DNA from: Streptomyces thermolilacinus SPC6
GTDB taxonomy: Bacteria > Actinomycetota > Actinomycetes > Streptomycetales > Streptomycetaceae
DNA: 64,000 bases
Reading direction: 5' to 3'
NCBI RefSeq assembly: GCF_000478605.2
Contig: NZ_ASHX02000001.1
Location: 6,153,001 to 6,217,000, forward strand
Of this stretch, positions 60,728 to 64,000 are shown piece by piece. Both the position numbers and the translations under genes were made by a program. Every line of letters starts with the position of its first letter. Positions within the stretch are counted from its first letter, which is position 1. Below the pieces are notes generated by a model. That model was not told the origin of the DNA, did no database searches, and saw only the letters and a list, made by a program, of their open reading frames with translations.

Positions 60728-62044
60728 GTGAGCAGCCACAGCGCCGCACAGCGCGGCCCCGCACGACGCGGCACCGCACCGCACGGGCCCCGCCACACCG
60801 TGCGGCTCTGTCTCGACGCCCTCCTCTCGGTGCTCGTCGCGCTCACGGCGATGGCCGTCGTCGCCGCCCTCGGGCTGTGGGCGGCGGGTGCGGCGGAGCT
60901 GCCGGGCGGCGCGTTCCCCCGGGTCGTCGCGGCCGTCGTCGTCATGGCGGCGGGCGGCGACATCGAACTTGCGGGCGGCGCGGGCGATCTCGCGCGTACG
61001 GACGCCGAACTGACGGCCATGCCGCTGTCCGTGGCCCTCGTCGGCGCGTTCACCCTCGCCACCGGATTCCTGCGCCCGCTGCGGCACCGCGCCGTCGCCT
61101 CCACCGGCGAACTGCTCGCCCGCGTCGCCGCGACGGCCGCGATCTGGCTGGCCGCCCTGGCCGCCCTCACCGCCCTGGCCCGCCACACCTTCACCGACCT
61201 GCTGCCCGCCGGCTCGCCCGCCGACCTGCTCGGCGACCTCCTCGACGCGTCGCCCGGCATCGGCTTCCGCGCGGACCTCGGCAGCACCCTCCTGTACGGC
61301 CTGCTGTGGGTGCTCGGCGTCCTCGCCCTCGCCCTGCTCGTCTCGCGCCGGGCGCCCCTCCCGGCGCGGCTGGTGCGCTACCAGGAGCCGGTGCGGCCCG
61401 CCGCGTTCGCCATGCTGTTCCTGCTCCTCGCGTACGTCGTCCTCGGCCTCGCCGTCGGTGTCGTCGTCGCCGCGACGCGCGGCCACGCGGCGGACACCTT
61501 CGCCGTACTGCTCCTCGGCCTGCCGAACCTCGTCTGGCTCGCCCTCGGCCTCGGCATCGGCGCCTCCTGGGAGGGCAGGGTGGACGGCCCGTTCGGGCTG
61601 CCGATGCCGCACGTGCTCGACCAGGTCCTGCGCGGCAGCGAGGAGACGACCCTCGACGTGCGGTCGCTCGCCGCGCACGACGACCGCGCCTGGTGGCTGA
61701 TCCCCGTCGCGGCGGTGCTGCTGCTGGCCGCCGCGTTCGTCATGGCGGTCCGCTCCCCGGCCCGCACCCGCCTGTGGCAGCAGGCGCTGCACCTGGGCGT
61801 GGCGTTCGCGCTCACCCTCCTCGTCGTCGCGCCGCTGACCCGCCTCGACGCGCGGCTCGGGCTTTCGCTGCTCGGCATCTTCGAGGTGGACGCGCTCGGC
61901 GGACAGGTCAGCCTTCACCCCCGGGTGTGGGCGGCCGCTGGCCTGGCGCTGCTGTGGGGCGCCCTCGCCGGGTTCGTCGGCGGGCTCCTCGCCCACCGGG
62001 TCCGCCGCAGAGGCGAGGTGGACGCCGAGCCACCGGGTCGCTGA
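60728..62044 (+). CDS. Streptophobe-family membrane protein
   Basis: A 438-residue integral membrane protein with about eight to ten helices, for example LDALLSVLVALTAMAVVAAL and VLLLGLPNLVWLALGLGIGA. The GLWAAGAAELPGGAFPRVVA segment and the MPLSVALVGAFTLATGFLRP segment match streptomycete proteins annotated as streptophobe. Function unknown. The GTG at 60728 is the first start after the divergent promoter gap; its ribosome-binding site is weak. Convergent with the kinase gene, 16 bases apart. Confidence 0.78.
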   Translation: MSSHSAAQRGPARRGTAPHGPRHTVRLCLDALLSVLVALTAMAVVAALGLWAAGAAELPGGAFPRVVAAVVVMAAGGDIELAGGAGDLARTDAELTAMPLSVALVGAFTLATGFLRPLRHRAVASTGELLARVAATAAIWLAALAALTALARHTFTDLLPAGSPADLLGDLLDASPGIGFRADLGSTLLYGLLWVLGVLALALLVSRRAPLPARLVRYQEPVRPAAFAMLFLLLAYVVLGLAVGVVVAATRGHAADTFAVLLLGLPNLVWLALGLGIGASWEGRVDGPFGLPMPHVLDQVLRGSEETTLDVRSLAAHDDRAWWLIPVAAVLLLAAAFVMAVRSPARTRLWQQALHLGVAFALTLLVVAPLTRLDARLGLSLLGIFEVDALGGQVSLHPRVWAAAGLALLWGALAGFVGGLLAHRVRRRGEVDAEPPGR

Positions 62045-62060
62045 GCGCGGCGCCGCCGTC

Positions 62061-63095
62061 TCACGCGGCCGTGCCGGTGCCCCGGAAGACCGGCAGGGCC
62101 CACAGCGGGGGAGCGGGCGGTGGGGGCGGGGGCCCGGCGGGCGGCGGCGGGAAGTCCAGGTGGTCCTCCGGCGGGCGGTCCGGTCCGCCCGTGCCCTCCC
62201 GGTCCGGGCCCCCCGCGCGGCCCTTCGCCGCCCGCCGCAGCTCCGTCACGAACCCCATGCACGAGTCGAACCGGTGCTCCGGCGCCTTCGCCAGCGCCTT
62301 CGCCAGCACCGCGTCCACCCCGGACGGCAGTCCCGCCCGTACGTCGCTCAACGGCGGCGGCGGGTCGTACTGGTGCGCCCACAGCAGCGCCATGTCGTCG
62401 TCCCGGCGGAACGGCGGCGCCCCGGCCAGCGTCTCGTACACGACGCACCCCAGGCTGTACACGTCGCACCGCCCGTCCACGGGCCGCCCGGAGATCTGCT
62501 CGGGCGCCACGTAGTCGAGGGTCCCCACGAACTGGCCGACGCTCGTGAAGCCCGTCAGCGACAGGGACTTCTTCGTCAGCCCGAAGTCCGTCAGGTACAC
62601 ATGCTCGGGCCGGTCGCTGTCGGTGCCCTCGGCGACCAGGACGTTGCCCGGCTTCACGTCCCGGTGCACCAGTTCGTGGGCGTGCGCCGCGTCCAGCGCG
62701 GAGGCGACCTGTACGGCGATCCGCACCGCCGTCGCGACGGGCAGCGGCCCGGTCCGGTCCAGCAGGGCCCGCAGGTCCTGGCCGGGCACGTACCGCATGG
62801 CGATGTACAGCAGGCCGTCGGTCTCGCCCGCCTCGAAGACCGGCACGATGTTCGGGTGGTCGATCGCGGCCGCGACCCGCGACTCGTGCGCGAACCGCTT
62901 GCGGAACGTGTCGTTGCGCGCCAGCTCCGGCGCCAGCAGCTTCAGCGCGACGGTGCGGCCGAGCCGCAGGTCCATCGCCCGGTACACGACCGCCATGCCG
63001 CCCCGGCCGATCTCGGCGTCGATCCGGTAGTGCGCCACCTGGCGGCCCACCAGACCAGACGGCCGCCCGGAGGGCAGCTCGACACCCGAGCCCAT
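62061..63095 (-). CDS. Serine/threonine protein kinase (PknB-like)
   Basis: A 344-residue Hanks-type kinase. Glycine loop IGRGGMAVVYRA (29-40), VALK lysine at 52, catalytic HRDVKPGN (144-151), DFG at 170-172, activation-loop threonines and serines between 174 and 192, and YVAPEQ. The last 60 residues are Pro-rich and there is no membrane helix or PASTA domain, so it is a soluble kinase. ATG at 63095 overlaps the last base of the upstream gene's stop (TGATG); a GTG one codon earlier is also possible. The upstream partner protein has EPTR repeats and is a plausible substrate. Confidence 0.92.
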   Translation of the reverse strand: MGSGVELPSGRPSGLVGRQVAHYRIDAEIGRGGMAVVYRAMDLRLGRTVALKLLAPELARNDTFRKRFAHESRVAAAIDHPNIVPVFEAGETDGLLYIAMRYVPGQDLRALLDRTGPLPVATAVRIAVQVASALDAAHAHELVHRDVKPGNVLVAEGTDSDRPEHVYLTDFGLTKKSLSLTGFTSVGQFVGTLDYVAPEQISGRPVDGRCDVYSLGCVVYETLAGAPPFRRDDDMALLWAHQYDPPPPLSDVRAGLPSGVDAVLAKALAKAPEHRFDSCMGFVTELRRAAKGRAGGPDREGTGGPDRPPEDHLDFPPPPAGPPPPPPAPPLWALPVFRGTGTAA

Positions 63096-64000
63096 CACCC
63101 GTCACCCGCCCCGTCGCCGCCCCGGCGGGCGCGCCCCGCGGCGGGCAGGTCCGCCACCCGCGTCGGTTCGGCGGCGGACGGCCGCCCGGACGGGTGGCTG
63201 TCGTCGGGCCCGTCCGCTCCACGGCTGCCGGCGCCGTCATCGTCGTCCGGTACGGGCGCGGCGCCGCCGGGCTCCGCACGTGCCGGTCCGCCGGCGCCGG
63301 GGCGGACCACACGGGTGGGCTCCGCCCCCGGTGGCCGGGCGGGGCGGGCGGGCTCCGCATCCGGGGCCCGGGCGAGGCGGGTGGGCTCGTGCCCGGCGTC
63401 CGCGCGCGGCGGTACGGGGCCGCTGTCGGGGCCGCCCGGAGAGGCGTCGGGAGGGGCGTCGGGAGGGGCGTCGGGAGCCCGCGCCCCCTGCGCCGGGCCG
63501 GGGCCGGGAGCCTGGACCACGCGGGTGGGCTCGTAGCCGGCCGGGGACCGGCCGTGCGGGGGGCCGACGGGCGGTGCGGCGGGCCCTGCGGGCGGCGGCT
63601 CGTCCGCCCGTACCGGCACCACCCGTGTCGGCTCATGCCCGGCGGCGCCGCCCTGGGCGCCCGCCGCCGCGTCCCCGTCCCCCGCATCACCGGGCGGTGC
63701 CATGCGGGTCGCGCCCTGGGCAGGGGGCTCGGGCGGGGGCGGAGGCGGGGTCGCGGACGGGGTGGACGACGTGGCGTACTCGGCCAGCCGCGTGCCGTCG
63801 CAGTACAGCCAGCGCTCGTGCTCGGCGTCGTACAGCCACATCGCCTCGCCCTCGACGACGACGCCCAGCCGCAGCCCCGCGGTGCCACGCCGGAACCCCT
63901 CACCGTCCACGCGGCCCGCCGCCAGGTCCTCCGCCGCCCCCCGGTACCGGCCGAGCGACGCCTCCGCGCGGGCCAGCAGCGGGCGCGGGTCGGCGGCGCG
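63095..64000 (-). CDS. Repeat protein with EPTRVV motifs (5' end outside window)
   Basis: The frame stays open to the window edge, so the gene is partial; at least 301 residues are visible. The N-terminal visible part (PLLARAEASLGRYRGAAEDL, then LGVVVEGEAMWLYDAEHERW) is folded-looking; the rest is disordered Pro/Ala/Gly sequence punctuated by five HEPTRVV-like motifs, at about 63160, 63315, 63382, 63526 and 63629, plus a degenerate ATRM at about 63705. The stop overlaps the kinase start. I do not recognise a family. The motifs look like phosphothreonine sites for the adjacent kinase; that is inference. Confidence 0.75.
   Translation of the reverse strand, partial: RAADPRPLLARAEASLGRYRGAAEDLAAGRVDGEGFRRGTAGLRLGVVVEGEAMWLYDAEHERWLYCDGTRLAEYATSSTPSATPPPPPPEPPAQGATRMAPPGDAGDGDAAAGAQGGAAGHEPTRVVPVRADEPPPAGPAAPPVGPPHGRSPAGYEPTRVVQAPGPGPAQGARAPDAPPDAPPDASPGGPDSGPVPPRADAGHEPTRLARAPDAEPARPARPPGAEPTRVVRPGAGGPARAEPGGAAPVPDDDDGAGSRGADGPDDSHPSGRPSAAEPTRVADLPAAGRARRGGDGAGDG

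Overview
The window is very GC-rich, almost every coding frame has G or C at the third codon position, GTG starts are common, and several families are typical of streptomycetes (streptophobe membrane protein, DUF6777, LAL-type LuxR regulator, DUF4247/DUF2617). This points to a Streptomyces or close relative, chromosomal and mostly housekeeping or accessory metabolism. I saw no insertion sequence, prophage, CRISPR array, rRNA or tRNA.

Region 1 (0.45-13.7 kb, all minus strand) is a sugar-nucleotide and glycosyl-transfer locus. Reading in the direction of transcription it holds a GT2 transferase, a heptose-bisphosphate phosphatase (gmhB-like), two heptosyltransferase-family GT9 enzymes, a second GT2, a carboxylate-amine ligase, a UDP-glucuronate-decarboxylase-like SDR, a NodU/CmcH carbamoyltransferase, two GT-B transferases, gmhA and hldE. 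Most junctions are 4-base ATGA/GTGA overlaps. Together gmhA, hldE and gmhB encode a complete route from sedoheptulose 7-phosphate to ADP-D-glycero-D-manno-heptose in a Gram-positive with no LPS, followed by transferases and a possible carbamoylation step. The final product is not known from the sequence.

Region 2 (13.9-31.5 kb) is a mosaic of short transcription units: two SDRs, an SRPBCC protein, an aromatic-acid-exporter-like membrane protein, a catalase with a striking upstream palindrome, a nucleotidyltransferase / BON-like / metallophosphoesterase operon, TrmO-like protein, a polar amino-acid ABC transporter, a double-RCK protein with mid-protein membrane segments, a cold-shock protein, a decayed carboxylesterase tail, NUDIX, family-5 uracil-DNA glycosylase, and a divergent GntR / zinc alcohol dehydrogenase pair.

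Region 3 (31.6-44.3 kb) is dominated by metals and redox: an FAD monooxygenase, a divergent ArsR / P1B-4 ATPase pair (Co/Ni/Fe efflux), PadR and fadH, then a CbiMNQO cobalt uptake operon under a cobalamin riboswitch, and the PTS-type dihydroxyacetone kinase dhaKLM. Region 4 (44.4-64 kb) holds a four-gene membrane operon ending in a spermidine-synthase-like enzyme, a repeat-filled 1.2 kb gap, a secreted subtilisin with a P domain, an LAL regulator, a methyltransferase, a 1244-residue uncharacterised protein, and a cluster of DUF6777, streptophobe, a Ser/Thr kinase and a repeat protein with five EPTR motifs that runs off the window end.
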